64,000 nucleotides of DNA, taken from positions 4,154,001 through 4,218,000 of the forward strand of contig CAUWAG010000003.1 in assembly GCA_963556695.1 (NCBI GenBank), in the 5' to 3' direction. Shown piece after piece: positions 32,386 through 42,097 of this stretch. How positions within the stretch are numbered: position 1 is the first letter of the stretch; the number at the start of each line of letters is the position of its first letter. The notes beneath the pieces are model-generated. The model did no database searches and was not told the origin of the DNA. It saw only the letters and a list, made by a program, of their open reading frames with translations. The DNA comes from Anthostomella pinea. Its lineage: Eukaryota; Ascomycota; Sordariomycetes; Xylariales; Xylariaceae. Made by a program: the position numbers and the translations under genes.

Positions 32386-33707
32386 GAGAAGTGGTAGTTG
32401 GTAACAATGGGCATTCCTAGCCGTCTAAACAAGCAAGGGCAAGGTGCCAAGGTCATAAGGAACGTGAAGTGCACGCCAGCCTGCGGCAGAGATACAAAGT
32501 ATGCATCTGCTAATCTTCAGTAGAACCCAGGGAATTTGCCGCAATATCGAGCCCATGTGGCTTGCGGGTTTCTAATTATAAAAGACACCACACCATCTGC
32601 CAGGCAGCGTTGTCGTATGGTTATCAATCCGTGCCTGTTTGATTTGTGACTATTTCCCGACTACGCACCAGACCTCGCCGTCCTCCACATTGTACGGGTC
32701 GCTGGCAGCACAGCTGTCGATGTAGCTGGTCTCTTCCTTTTTTGACGGGCGCTAGGCCGACAAAGGAGACATGCTTGGTTTTGGTTTGCTCGTAACAGCC
32801 CTCAGTATCGTACGGATTCTGTCGGTCGGTCAGGGAGGTATCGGGGCCATCGGGCTTAAGGAATGGTTTCGTAGTGAGCCCTGTGGGTAAGCTTTTCCTG
32901 ATTGATATGGGAACGAGCCAGCTTGACGCGGGCCGCCATGTCGCGCATGGTGATCCGCAGCTTTAGATATCATCTTCTGCTGTATTGTATTGGCATGCAC
33001 AGTGAGATACGTACTTGTCTTGTGCGCTTGGATGCGGGCGTCGGAAAAGGAGTTGACTGTGATGATGCAGATTGGTGGGTAGGAGAAAATATGGCGTTGG
33101 CAAGGCTGAGAGATTCGCTTGAGGTGGGGTTACGGGGTCATTGCGGGGCAGGACCCCTGCCCCACAGCTGCCAAATGGGGCGATTCTCTCCCTTTTCCCC
33201 GGGACGTCCCCACGTCGAGCAGATCGCCTAAGCCCCCTCCCTACCTTGCGTTATTAGGAATACCCATGCGGCTATTAGCTGCTGCTCTCAACTTGGCTGC
33301 CGTCCGGTCTGTTGATGCGACATGCGCTCTTTGTCTGGCCGACTGACGCTTCTCTCCCAGTGGCAGGCTATTCTCACTCAGCTTATTTCTGTTGCCACCG
33401 TAAGCCAATCTCAAAGCCCGTCCTTCCCTCTCGCTCGAACTGCACATGCCCACCTGGCTAACTAGCTTCCTCAGCAGCAGCAACTACACAACCCATCTAA
33501 CACGCCACTTTGTTGCGGTCGCTACTATCACCACGTCGCTCGCACCCTAGTTGGACTCCCTCCAACCTGACTCGAATATCGAAACGAGTTTGCTGCGGCA
33601 GATCGGCTAGAATCACACGTTGATAGTGGAAGTCCGTGCAGGAAACCACAGCATCATTCAATGATGTAAGAAGACGGCAGACTGACTAGGACGAACGAAG
33701 TGCCGGC
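32386..33707. other. no supported gene
   Basis: Only short shadow frames. A pyrimidine-rich stretch at 33540-33600 may belong to the promoter of the next gene. Confidence 0.45.
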
Positions 33708-34313
33708 ATGGAATCAGTTGCTAATACAATGATAGTTTCTTTTGATCCAGGAGCCATGCAACATAGTTCCCCTCAGTCCTTTGTGCTTTCAACGACTGAT
33801 TCAAACCGGGTCGTCATTGATGTTAAACCTAACAACCCCCAATTCCTCGAGGCCGACCTGGAAGGAAAACATGTTTTCGACAAAAGCAAAAACATCATCG
33901 AAACGGCGATAAGGGTGGTCGAAGATAGCCAGCTTGTTTCGCGTAGTATAGGGGATAACTGGCGATGCCTCGCCGTACAACTGTTCGACAGGAGGAACTA
34001 TATTGTTTTCGATATATTCAACGAAACTTATGAGTTCCACAAGGCCCACGAGCCAGGCCAGGACAGTTTACCATTGATCAAAGTCATTCTCGGGAAGCAA
34101 AACTTGGCAACACGTGCTGGAAAGCCGATGGAGAATTTTGTAAACGAAGAGGTTCGTTTGCTGCACCAGAATTCTGGTTGGGATGTGCACCCGCCATTCT
34201 ATATAGATCGCAGACATGGCCAAGCACCGTACTATCCCAATCCACGGAATCTGCAGAAGACATACGAGGCAGAAGGCGAGGGGGGCTTTACGAAAGGAAA
34301 AAGCCAAGGCTGA
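33708..34313 (+). CDS. hypothetical protein, 201 residues, possibly with a 3' frameshift
   Basis: ATG 33708 to TGA 34311-34313, unbroken and of normal composition: MIVSFDPGAMQHSSPQSFVL, RVVIDVKPNNPQFLEADLEG, IIETAIRVVEDSQLVS, NWRCLAVQLFDRRNYIVFDI, a beta-rich core, and a C-terminal stretch PPFYIDRRHGQAPYYPNPRN. No family is recognised. Near the end lies a run of six G (about 34281-34286). A 1-base change there would give a longer basic, alpha-helical tail (LRKEKAKAEREARRIRA), so the annotated end may be a slippage product. AATAAA lies at 34405-34410, about 90 bp downstream. Confidence 0.5.
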   Translation: MESVANTMIVSFDPGAMQHSSPQSFVLSTTDSNRVVIDVKPNNPQFLEADLEGKHVFDKSKNIIETAIRVVEDSQLVSRSIGDNWRCLAVQLFDRRNYIVFDIFNETYEFHKAHEPGQDSLPLIKVILGKQNLATRAGKPMENFVNEEVRLLHQNSGWDVHPPFYIDRRHGQAPYYPNPRNLQKTYEAEGEGGFTKGKSQG

Positions 34314-34404
34314 GCGCGAAGCAAGACGCATCAGGGCATGCTCTATATATCAGTTGTATCAAGCATGTTCACTAGTTGCGTAACAAAGATCTACTACTTC
34401 GTTC

Positions 34405-34410
34405 AATAAA
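34405..34410 (+). terminator. polyadenylation-like signal
   Basis: AATAAA about 90 bp after the stop of the 33.7-kb gene, in AT-richer sequence. Confidence 0.35.
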
Positions 34411-34545
34411 TCTGGCTGAACCTTCAGGCTCGTAGCTACTCCCTGCTATAATGAATAAATGTTTCCAAAGGCCCAGACTAAGCTGTGCTCTCACTACTGA
34501 ATCGCACCATTCTCGAAAGCTCCGATCTTGTTCCATTCGCAGCTC

Positions 34546-34713
34546 TTAGTCAGAGTCAGGTGGTGTAGGGTTCGAGCAAGCCGCGCACATGTTGAAGTTG
34601 CGTGTCGTGTTATTGTCATTTGGCGTGTGGCTGCCATCGCCACAGTCCACAGATCGCACTGTGCCAGCCCATGTACCGCACCGTGGGCAGAAAGTCGCTG
34701 TGAACTGACACAT
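34546..34713 (-). CDS. small Cys-containing hypothetical peptide
   Basis: ATG 34713 to TAA 34546 gives 55 residues with Cys pairs that could bind zinc (FCPRCGTW near the start, MCAACSN near the end). Its start, MCQFTATF, resembles small fungal zinc-ribbon-like proteins, but the length is short and support is weak. Confidence 0.25.
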   Translation of the reverse strand: MCQFTATFCPRCGTWAGTVRSVDCGDGSHTPNDNNTTRNFNMCAACSNPTPPDSD

Positions 34714-34767
34714 GATGGCTATGCGCACATTAGTACTGTCCATCTGTAGCTTGCAAAATGCACTCAC

Positions 34768-35431
34768 TATCCCTCTGCTGTCAGTTATTGCAATCTAAAT
34801 GAAGAGGCGCGATCCAGGAATTTGGATTTAATGTTGTGCTTAACTTGATAGACTCAGATGATATCGTCTACCTAAAGGAAGATGCTGATTTTGGTATACA
34901 GGAAGGGTGTGCTACGACATGCTATATATACACAGACGGTTGGGTATAATCTGGCTTTGGGTAGGCTACGTGTAGAAATTTGTGGACGGGTTACCACTAT
35001 CGGATTACAACGGTCCGCTGCATGCAAGACAAGGACCTGTAAACGCAACATCCCGAATTCAGTGGCGACGTGGTAGCCGGATGTTCCCCGGTGGTAGTCT
35101 CGTCAGCTAGCCATGTAAGATCTCGGCACGTGCTACCCTGAAAATGCAATATCGTTACTACTCTTGTGTCACAGTCCGACGGTCTCGGCCCAAGACGGCC
35201 AGGCTGCCCTGTGATCTGCCCTTCCATTGCTCAGATCGTCCTGAAAGGAGCCCTTGGCGTAGCTTGGAAACGCGGCCGTACAGGGGCTCAGCCGTGATGG
35301 TGAGGAGCATCTTACGTCTATTGGCGCGAATACAGCACGTTCATGGGGGCGCCTCTTAAAAGCGGTAGTCTGCAAGCTTTACTGCAGAATCGTCTGCGCT
35401 TTTTCTTATTCCCATCGAAATGCGAATCTCT
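34768..35431. other. no supported gene
   Basis: Only short frames; nothing recognised. Confidence 0.45.
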
Positions 35432-35742
35432 TTATCTGCCGAACGCGGTTTGCACGTGCGGCTGGTAGAGGTAGCCGTTAGAACGAGGGCGGGAAGGGGC
35501 TTGGGTCTTTTGAGGCCAAGTCACAGTAGTTGCGTCCTTGCGTCCGGAGTATTCGAGGTACGGGTCGCGCACCTCAGTCGTGCAGAAGGCCTCGACCGCG
35601 GAGCAGATGTCGTTGACCGCCTCGTTGACGCCAATGTTGTCCGGGTCCGAGAGGCTGGTTACCGCGCGACCGGCTTAGATCTGGTCGCGGCAGCCGCCTT
35701 CTCGGTCCAGGGCGTCCATCATGCCCAGGTAGATCGAAGAGT
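35432..35742 (-). pseudogene. ser-carboxypeptidase (S10 family) fragment
   Basis: One frame, broken by a single TAA at about 35675, gives YLGMMDALDREGGCRDQI, then SDPDNIGVNEAVNDICSAVE, AFCTTEVRDPYLEYSGRKDA, and finally NGYLYQPHVQTAFGR. Paired cysteines, the S-G-R tract and the Y-L-x-x-P-x-V-Q-x-A-x-G motif are characteristic of the insertion region of secreted fungal serine carboxypeptidases. The catalytic Ser, Asp and His regions are absent. It is therefore a relic of about 100 residues from a protein of about 500. Confidence 0.68.
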
Positions 35743-35991
35743 GATCGGAAAAAAGCGAGCCTCCTCGATTATGAAGCCGGTAAGTTACGGCGAGATGGGG
35801 AGGCCAAAAACTCGATTATTATCACGTGGCAAATCTCATTCGACCACATCCGTCAAACCAGACCATCTGCAGCCGACCTGCTTTCGCTCATGAGCTTTCA
35901 TGATTGCCAAGGTATTCCTGAGAACCAAAAGGCGTCAACGCGTCTGCGACCCCCTTCCTTCTTCACCTTTTATTTGCACAATACCAAAATG

Positions 35992-36334
35992 ATGGATTTA
36001 CAAAAGGTCGGTACCATTCTGAGCGGAAATCGCGGGCGAAACCAGGAGTTTACTTCCGAAGCTCGTGCGGCCATTGTTGCTGCGAGGGCGGCAGGCGTAA
36101 GGCGCGACGATGTCGCAGACGCGTTCCACCTGGATGGATCGACCTCAAACCGTGACCGACATTATCAACACTGCTAAGGAGCTCAACACCACGATCTCTC
36201 GCCCTCGAAAGGGAGCCTCAAAGACTTTGAGCAAGCGCAAAGAAGCTCAGCTAGTTGAAACAGCACGAAAGCACCCCAGGGCCACCTACAGAGAGCTTAA
36301 GAAGGAGAGCAGGGGAATCAGCAGCAGTGAGCAC
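35992..36334 (+). mobile_element. Tc1/mariner-like transposase N-terminus, frameshifted
   Basis: ATG 35992 starts a helix-turn-helix DNA-binding region (FTSEARAAIVAARAAGVRRD, DVADAFHLDGST). A 1-base shift near 36150 leads to VTDIINTAKELNTTISRPRK, then LSKRKEAQLVETARKHPRAT and YRELKKES, the second HTH of Tc1-type transposases. The element is cut at about 36330 by the 82-bp LTR-like repeat. No catalytic domain follows. Confidence 0.72.
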
Positions 36335-36416
36335 ACCTCATCAGTGAGGGAGAGATTGGATATATAAGGATGGACATTTCCTAGCTAGCACAGATAGACA
36401 GTCTCTACCTCAGTGA
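36335..36416 (+). repeat. 82-bp LTR-like repeat, inverted relative to 21600-21680
   Basis: Contains TATATAAGG and the same 80-bp unit as 21600-21680 in opposite orientation. It separates the Tc1 relic from the LINE 5' region. Confidence 0.8.
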
Positions 36417-36556
36417 CACACACTCTTACCAAAAACAACTATTTTTCTTGGCGCCCCGCTGTTAGGGCGCAACCTCTATATCTGCACTAAAACAGGCATT
36501 TATTTCAGTACCTGACTATCCTTGCCAAGGCGCAGAAAATTTTTCTCACAAGCTGG

Positions 36557-38134
36557 ATGGCACCCCTTCACGATAGGCCCCCAAATACGCCAGTGGCCGT
36601 CCCAAAGACGACTACTGGCGGCGTGCTCAAATCCCCGGTCCCTAAAAGAACATATGGCCCGGCAACCCCAAGCAAGCTCCGCCAGGCACTGCTCGACGAC
36701 ATCAACAGCAGCCCGTCACAAGTCTCTGAGGCTGACTTCACCATTGTTTCCCCTCTGAAAGGAAAATCCCGAAATATTAATACTAGCAGCATCATTGATA
36801 TGGAAGTACCTCAATCAAACGAAATCTCTACAGACCAAGCCATTGGAGGCGATACAGGGAACAAGGTCTCTTCCTCAAAGTGCCAGGACCAAGTAGCCAA
36901 AATACTGGCTAAAGACAAGCATCTCTATGAAGCCAGGATGACAATGTTTCAAGAGTGTGCTGCAGCAGTCGATAAGACACTGGAAAAAGCTGGAACCGAA
37001 CTATACTCTCATGCCAAGGAGTTCAGCGCTTTCTTCTCCAAATGCCTGAACGAGTGGCTGGAAACCCGAGATCTGCCCAAAAGAAAGACCACTCCTGGCG
37101 GGATAGGGATAGGGAAGCCCACCATGACCTTCGCCCAAGCTGTCTCCTCTGGCCAACGACAGCATCCATGGACAGTCAACACTACCATGAAGAAAACACA
37201 GCCTGGCGCCCTCATCACTGCCAACCAACTGAAGAAGAAGCAGGATGATCTCCGGGTCTTTGTCCGCATGGATAATAGCCACCTAGAGCCTTATGGAATC
37301 AAGTCTACACTGAACAGAAGACTTAAGCTCCACCCTCAGGAGCTTAGAGAAGTGACACGATGTCCTTCTGGTTTTACCTTACACCCAAGGGACAAGCCAA
37401 CTCAGGCTAAGCTTCTGGCTTTCCAAGAAGAAATTGCCGACATTCTCAAGGCACAAAAGATTGAGACCCACACAGTCTGGCATCATTACAAGGTCAATGG
37501 ATGCCCAAGAAAGGTCATCAGTGCAGAAGGGTTCACAATCGATATTACTGACACTGTTGTTGCCGATGAAGTTGAAGCCCAAACAGGCGACAGACCTCTG
37601 AGGTGCATACTCTCAAAGAACACGATTAATTCTGATCCAGAAACTACATGGATAATCTCTCTACCCAGTGCAGCAAGGAAACCATTCACGCTTTTTGCCC
37701 ACTCAATGACCTCAAGGCATATTCAACACACCCCCAAGGTTCACCAGTGTGCAAGCTGCTTCAGATACCATGGTAGGAATTACCGATGCGAAAAGCAAGT
37801 ATGTGCACACTGCGCCAACACAGTACACCAGGGAGAGTGCGAAAAACCAATCCCAAAGTGTGTCAACTGCAAAGGACCTCATGCTGCCAACTTCGACAAA
37901 TGCCCTGCCCGCCCCAAGGTTGTGAAAGGTACCATCCATAAGCACACATGGGAGCAAATCCAGGAAATAAGGCTAGCCGGAGAAAGAGCCAGATCCAAGG
38001 CCTTCAACGAAGCAGGCAGAAACCAAGCTGGGTCAACACCTAGCAATAATAACAAAGACACCACAATGCAAATCGACACAACAGATACAACTCATCCCAG
38101 AGATGCCGATACCATTGTTGTCAGTCAATGTTAG
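36557..38134 (+). CDS. LINE ORF1, gag-like nucleic-acid-binding protein with zinc knuckles
   Basis: 525 residues. The N-terminal half is low-complexity and helical; the central region (about residues 230-380) is conserved-looking. Residues 397-450 carry three Cys/His knuckles: CASCFRYHGRNYRC, CAHCANTVHQGEC and CVNCKGPHAANFDKC, typical of Tad/I-type ORF1 RNA-binding proteins that coat the LINE RNA. The stop TAG (38132-38134) overlaps the ORF2 start (ATGTTAG). The C-terminus is acidic and Asn/Thr-rich. Confidence 0.9.
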   Translation: MAPLHDRPPNTPVAVPKTTTGGVLKSPVPKRTYGPATPSKLRQALLDDINSSPSQVSEADFTIVSPLKGKSRNINTSSIIDMEVPQSNEISTDQAIGGDTGNKVSSSKCQDQVAKILAKDKHLYEARMTMFQECAAAVDKTLEKAGTELYSHAKEFSAFFSKCLNEWLETRDLPKRKTTPGGIGIGKPTMTFAQAVSSGQRQHPWTVNTTMKKTQPGALITANQLKKKQDDLRVFVRMDNSHLEPYGIKSTLNRRLKLHPQELREVTRCPSGFTLHPRDKPTQAKLLAFQEEIADILKAQKIETHTVWHHYKVNGCPRKVISAEGFTIDITDTVVADEVEAQTGDRPLRCILSKNTINSDPETTWIISLPSAARKPFTLFAHSMTSRHIQHTPKVHQCASCFRYHGRNYRCEKQVCAHCANTVHQGECEKPIPKCVNCKGPHAANFDKCPARPKVVKGTIHKHTWEQIQEIRLAGERARSKAFNEAGRNQAGSTPSNNNKDTTMQIDTTDTTHPRDADTIVVSQC

Positions 38135-41100
38135 GTACATCAAACGAAACACATCGACACGGGCATCTAGTCATCCATTCTGTGAATACAGCAGGGGGAC
38201 AAAAGAGTGCAGGCCCTACAGAGTTAGCCATCAATCTGGCTGACTATAAAGGAGAACAAGCAGACATCATTCTGATACAAGAGCCCTGGGTTGGCATACC
38301 ACCAGGCAGGAGAATGGGAGTAAAGACACACCCCAATTACGATATATACTCCCCAGTGGATTCCTGGGACAGCGACAGTACACGGCCCAGATCTCTCATC
38401 TATGTGAGAAAATACCTTCAAGCGGATCAACTTCGGCCCTATGCTACACGAGACATCACCTGGGTCAAGGTACAAGGCATTACATTTGCCAGTGTCTACC
38501 GGCCATGTGACAACCCACAGGAAGTGGATGACATTCTGGAAGTATGGACTCCACCTTTTGGCTGCGTTATAGCTGGAGATTTCAATGCTGGCGACACATC
38601 CTGGGACTCAAGCAATCCAGGATATCATGGTGGTACTATACTTGCACAAACTATGGCAGACCACGGACTGGATCTGATTTCTGAACCAGATGTCCCGACA
38701 CATGATGACGGAAATGTACTAGATCTGGTGTTCTCTGATGTCCCCATGGCTGAAGCCTCAGTCAATGATGCACTTCAGTGCACCTCAGATCATGAGACAT
38801 TACGAATAGTCATTCCAATCCAGGGAGATCTGGACCGAGTACCCAAGGCCAATCATTGGATAGTACCGGACGATAAACTACAGGAGCTGGCAGATAATGT
38901 CCAAACCAGGATTCATGAACTCCCCCGGCTGGGTGTATCCCCTGGCCAGGTGGACACCTTTACACAAAGCCTGATCAACATGATCCAAGGCTGTATCAGG
39001 ACAGTGGGCAAGAGGCCCCGTCAATCTAGGCCCACTGCTTGGTGGAATGATGACTGCAAAGCAGCTGTTCAGACATACAGGGCCCTTTCCAAACAGACTA
39101 CAAGCCAAGAAGGACGGAATTCAGCCCGACGGGAATTTCGCGGCGTGGTTCGGAAAGCTAGGAGAGAGTACTGGCAGACTCTAATCAATTCAGCAACTGA
39201 GCCAAAGGACCTATACAGAATCGTCTCTTGGCACAAGTTATCAGCAGGATTGCGTTCCCCTCCAATCATCATAGGAGACCAAATATTCGAGTCACAAGAG
39301 AGCAAGGCAAATGCATTACGCTCAGCCACGCTTGAACGAAGTACCTCAGACAACGATATCATCGACCCCTGGTCCACTCAGATCGTACAACCCAAGCCAC
39401 ACATCCCCCTTGAATACCACGTCGGACTGGAAGAGGCTGAAGGGTGCACTTTAGGAACCAAGAGCAACTCCCCGGGAGTAGATACCCTCACAGTACGGAT
39501 TCTGAAAGCTTGCTGGCCAGTCATTGGTGAACATATCAGAGCCCTTTTCCAGACCTGCCTACTGATTGGACACCACCCTAAACCATTCAAAGTAGCTGAG
39601 GTGGTGATGATCCCAAAACCAGGAAAGAAAGACTACTCCAATCCCAGGGCCTACAGACCAATATCGCTACTGTCATGTCTTGGCAAGGGCCTAGAACGAC
39701 TCATTGCGAAAAGAATTACCTGGTTTGTTGTCAAACTTGGAATTCTAGCCCCACAACATTTTGGAGCTCTACCAAAGCGCTCTGCCACTGACCTGGTAGC
39801 TGCACTCATACACGATATTGAGCAGGCCCTTGACCAAGGCCTCGTTGCAACGGTAGTCACATCAGATGTGAAAGGGGCCTTTGATGCTGCCCTAATGGGA
39901 CGGCTGGTGGTTCGCATGAGAGAACAGGGCTGGCCAGGCTTTCTCATAAGATGGGTCCAGTCGTTCATGTCCGAGCGGTCCGCAAGAGTTCGGTTTGAAG
40001 GTACTGTGACCGATATAAAAGCTCTCACTTGTGGGCTCCCACAAGGCTCACCAGTCTCTCCAATCCTCTACATGCTGTATACAGAGCCAATCTGTGCCCG
40101 ACTTGGCATGAAAAGAAGACGCTTTGGATATGCAGATGACCTAGCAACACTCTGCATTGGAAAGAACCTTGAAGAAACAGCTACAGAGGCTTCTGAAAAC
40201 CTTCATTTACTCAACCAATGGGGACATAACAATGCTATTGAATTTGATCCCGACAAAACCGAGATCATGCACTTCTCACGCAAAAAGAACTCAGACAATC
40301 CCCCAGTTTGCCACGGAACAATGAACAAAACAGCTAAGCATTCCATGCGATGGCTAGGTGTCCTTCTGGATAGGAAACTAAACTTCAAAGACCATGTTTC
40401 TTACTGGGCCAAGAAAGCTAGTAGGGTAGCAAATCACCTTCGAGGACTATGCAACACAGTCAAAGGACTTCCAGTAAAGTCAACCAAGAGGGCTGTGAAA
40501 GCTTGTGTTATTCCTATTCTCACACATGGCCTGGAGGCCTGGTACCCAGGAATCGAGAAAGCTGGGAGCTTAGGTGAGACATCAGCATGTCGCATTAAGG
40601 GGCTTCTTGGAACAATAGATGCCGTACTACGAACGGCGATCAGGGCTATCTTGCCAGTCTGGAAAACACACCCTGGACATATCTTACACTTTGAATCGCA
40701 GATTCCCCCAGCAGGAGTTCTTGCAGAGACAATAAGACGACGTCACGGCCTCCGACTAGGTCGAATAGATCAGAGACACCCTCTGGTTGGCAGGCTCCAA
40801 ATACAAGCTCGCAAGGATCCAACAAGGCTACAAAGGAGCTTCCAGCTAGTCCCTGACTTCCAGAGACCAATACTTACCAGGCCATCATGGAAGAAGCGCC
40901 CAATCCGCAAAGACAAAGACAAAGAAACAGAGCTCTTCAAGCAATGGTTACAAGAGAGAAACGTGAACACTGACCTTGTCATCTACTCAGATGGATCACA
41001 GTTGGATGACCAAGGCACAATCCGCACTGGATGGGGTTATACCATCAGGAAAGGCGGCACTACACAAGAAGTATACCGGGGAAGGGGCAGACTTCTACAA

Positions 41101-41820
41101 GCAGAAGTAGTAGATGCTGAAGTCCATGGTGCTCTCCAAGGTCTTGCAGCAGCCAGGGCAACTGGACACGGAAAACAGCTATATGTCTGCCTGGACAACA
41201 CGTCAGTGGTAGATGGGCTCAATGGGACTCCACCCGAGACATCACAAAACATTTTTCTACGATTTCAAGAACTTGCCACAGCACACACTCCTGGAGTGAC
41301 CGTCAAATGGATTCCTGGACACAGAGATATTGATGGCAACGAAGCTGCCGACACACTAGCAAAAGAGGGTGCCATGCTGGAAACAGACACAACAAATCTT
41401 CCTACAATCTCTTGGGTCAAGAGAGATCTCAAAAGACAGGGCAAGAAAGAGTTCAACCAATGGTGGAAAGACCAATCAGAATCTAGGTATCAAGAAGTAT
41501 ACTCACATGCAGTAACTGAAAGAGACCTTATATCTTTTAAGAGGAGTACTTTACACAGACTTCTAGCGGCCAGATCTGGACATGGCGACTTTGCCAGATA
41601 CCATGAACGCTTTGGGCACACAGATTCAAATGATCACTGCAGCTGTGGTGAGAAGAAAACACCACAACACATTTTCTTTTGTAAGAGGCTGGGGAAAAAT
41701 CGGCTACTGCCTAGGCATTCGCCTAGGGCAGCTTGTTTACAATACTTAGGGGAGAGGAGCACAGAATGGGCAAAATTCGTGGAGAAGAGCAAGTTCTTTT
41801 CAACAATCTGCCCCCGATAG
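38128..41820 (+). CDS. LINE ORF2: AP endonuclease, reverse transcriptase, RNase H
   Basis: 1230 residues. Domain order: AP-type endonuclease (residues about 10-230; ADIILIQEPWVG with the catalytic Glu, IAGDFNAG, CTSDHETLRI); reverse transcriptase (about 495-700; PKPGKKDYSNPRAYRPISLL, TSDVKGAFDA, GLPQGSPVSPILYMLY and the active-site FGYADDLA); RNase H (about 950-1095; VIYSDGSQLDD, AEVVDAEVHGALQGLAAARA, YVCLDNTSVVDGL, WIPGHRDIDGNEAADTLAKE); and a C-terminal Cys/His motif (HCSCGEKKTPQHIFFCKRL). All catalytic residues are present and the frame is unbroken, so the protein could be active in target-primed reverse transcription. Its start overlaps the ORF1 stop by four bases, suggesting termination-reinitiation. 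Confidence 0.93.
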   Translation: MLGTSNETHRHGHLVIHSVNTAGGQKSAGPTELAINLADYKGEQADIILIQEPWVGIPPGRRMGVKTHPNYDIYSPVDSWDSDSTRPRSLIYVRKYLQADQLRPYATRDITWVKVQGITFASVYRPCDNPQEVDDILEVWTPPFGCVIAGDFNAGDTSWDSSNPGYHGGTILAQTMADHGLDLISEPDVPTHDDGNVLDLVFSDVPMAEASVNDALQCTSDHETLRIVIPIQGDLDRVPKANHWIVPDDKLQELADNVQTRIHELPRLGVSPGQVDTFTQSLINMIQGCIRTVGKRPRQSRPTAWWNDDCKAAVQTYRALSKQTTSQEGRNSARREFRGVVRKARREYWQTLINSATEPKDLYRIVSWHKLSAGLRSPPIIIGDQIFESQESKANALRSATLERSTSDNDIIDPWSTQIVQPKPHIPLEYHVGLEEAEGCTLGTKSNSPGVDTLTVRILKACWPVIGEHIRALFQTCLLIGHHPKPFKVAEVVMIPKPGKKDYSNPRAYRPISLLSCLGKGLERLIAKRITWFVVKLGILAPQHFGALPKRSATDLVAALIHDIEQALDQGLVATVVTSDVKGAFDAALMGRLVVRMREQGWPGFLIRWVQSFMSERSARVRFEGTVTDIKALTCGLPQGSPVSPILYMLYTEPICARLGMKRRRFGYADDLATLCIGKNLEETATEASENLHLLNQWGHNNAIEFDPDKTEIMHFSRKKNSDNPPVCHGTMNKTAKHSMRWLGVLLDRKLNFKDHVSYWAKKASRVANHLRGLCNTVKGLPVKSTKRAVKACVIPILTHGLEAWYPGIEKAGSLGETSACRIKGLLGTIDAVLRTAIRAILPVWKTHPGHILHFESQIPPAGVLAETIRRRHGLRLGRIDQRHPLVGRLQIQARKDPTRLQRSFQLVPDFQRPILTRPSWKKRPIRKDKDKETELFKQWLQERNVNTDLVIYSDGSQLDDQGTIRTGWGYTIRKGGTTQEVYRGRGRLLQAEVVDAEVHGALQGLAAARATGHGKQLYVCLDNTSVVDGLNGTPPETSQNIFLRFQELATAHTPGVTVKWIPGHRDIDGNEAADTLAKEGAMLETDTTNLPTISWVKRDLKRQGKKEFNQWWKDQSESRYQEVYSHAVTERDLISFKRSTLHRLLAARSGHGDFARYHERFGHTDSNDHCSCGEKKTPQHIFFCKRLGKNRLLPRHSPRAACLQYLGERSTEWAKFVEKSKFFSTICPR

Positions 41821-42097
41821 ATAGCCTTCCTTGAAGGACCAGATGGATGACCCCAAGGTCATACCGCCGCAACAACGGGGATGGGCCCGTGAGCGGGACT
41901 GACTGTACTTATTATCTTGAGACCTCCACAACCCTGCGATGCAGAGGCTCTGGGAGGCGTGGTTTGCACTACTGAGGAGCTACCCCCACGTTAAATACAA
42001 AACAAACAAACAAACAAGGTCGGACCTCCAAGCACGCCGAAGACTATATGTGTGAGCCGTTCGTATGGTACGGTACGTCCGGTACGAGGGCTTAGCT

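Larger units (their letters stand above)
36417..42017 (+). mobile_element. full-length Tad-type LINE with both ORFs open
   Basis: Non-LTR retrotransposon: 5' region (from about 36417), ORF1 (36557-38134), ORF2 (38128-41820), a 3' UTR of about 175 bp and an AAAC-type tail (about 41996-42017). No internal stops or shifts were found in either ORF, unlike every other element in the window. The exact 5' end is not certain. The 36430-36460 block (CTTGGC-CCCGCTGTTAG) recurs near 59886. Confidence 0.9.

Noticed and set aside
37001..37282. Antisense frames inside the LINE ORFs (also at 38878, 39651, 41265, 43477 and others)
   Set aside because: Shadows of the clearly coding LINE strand.
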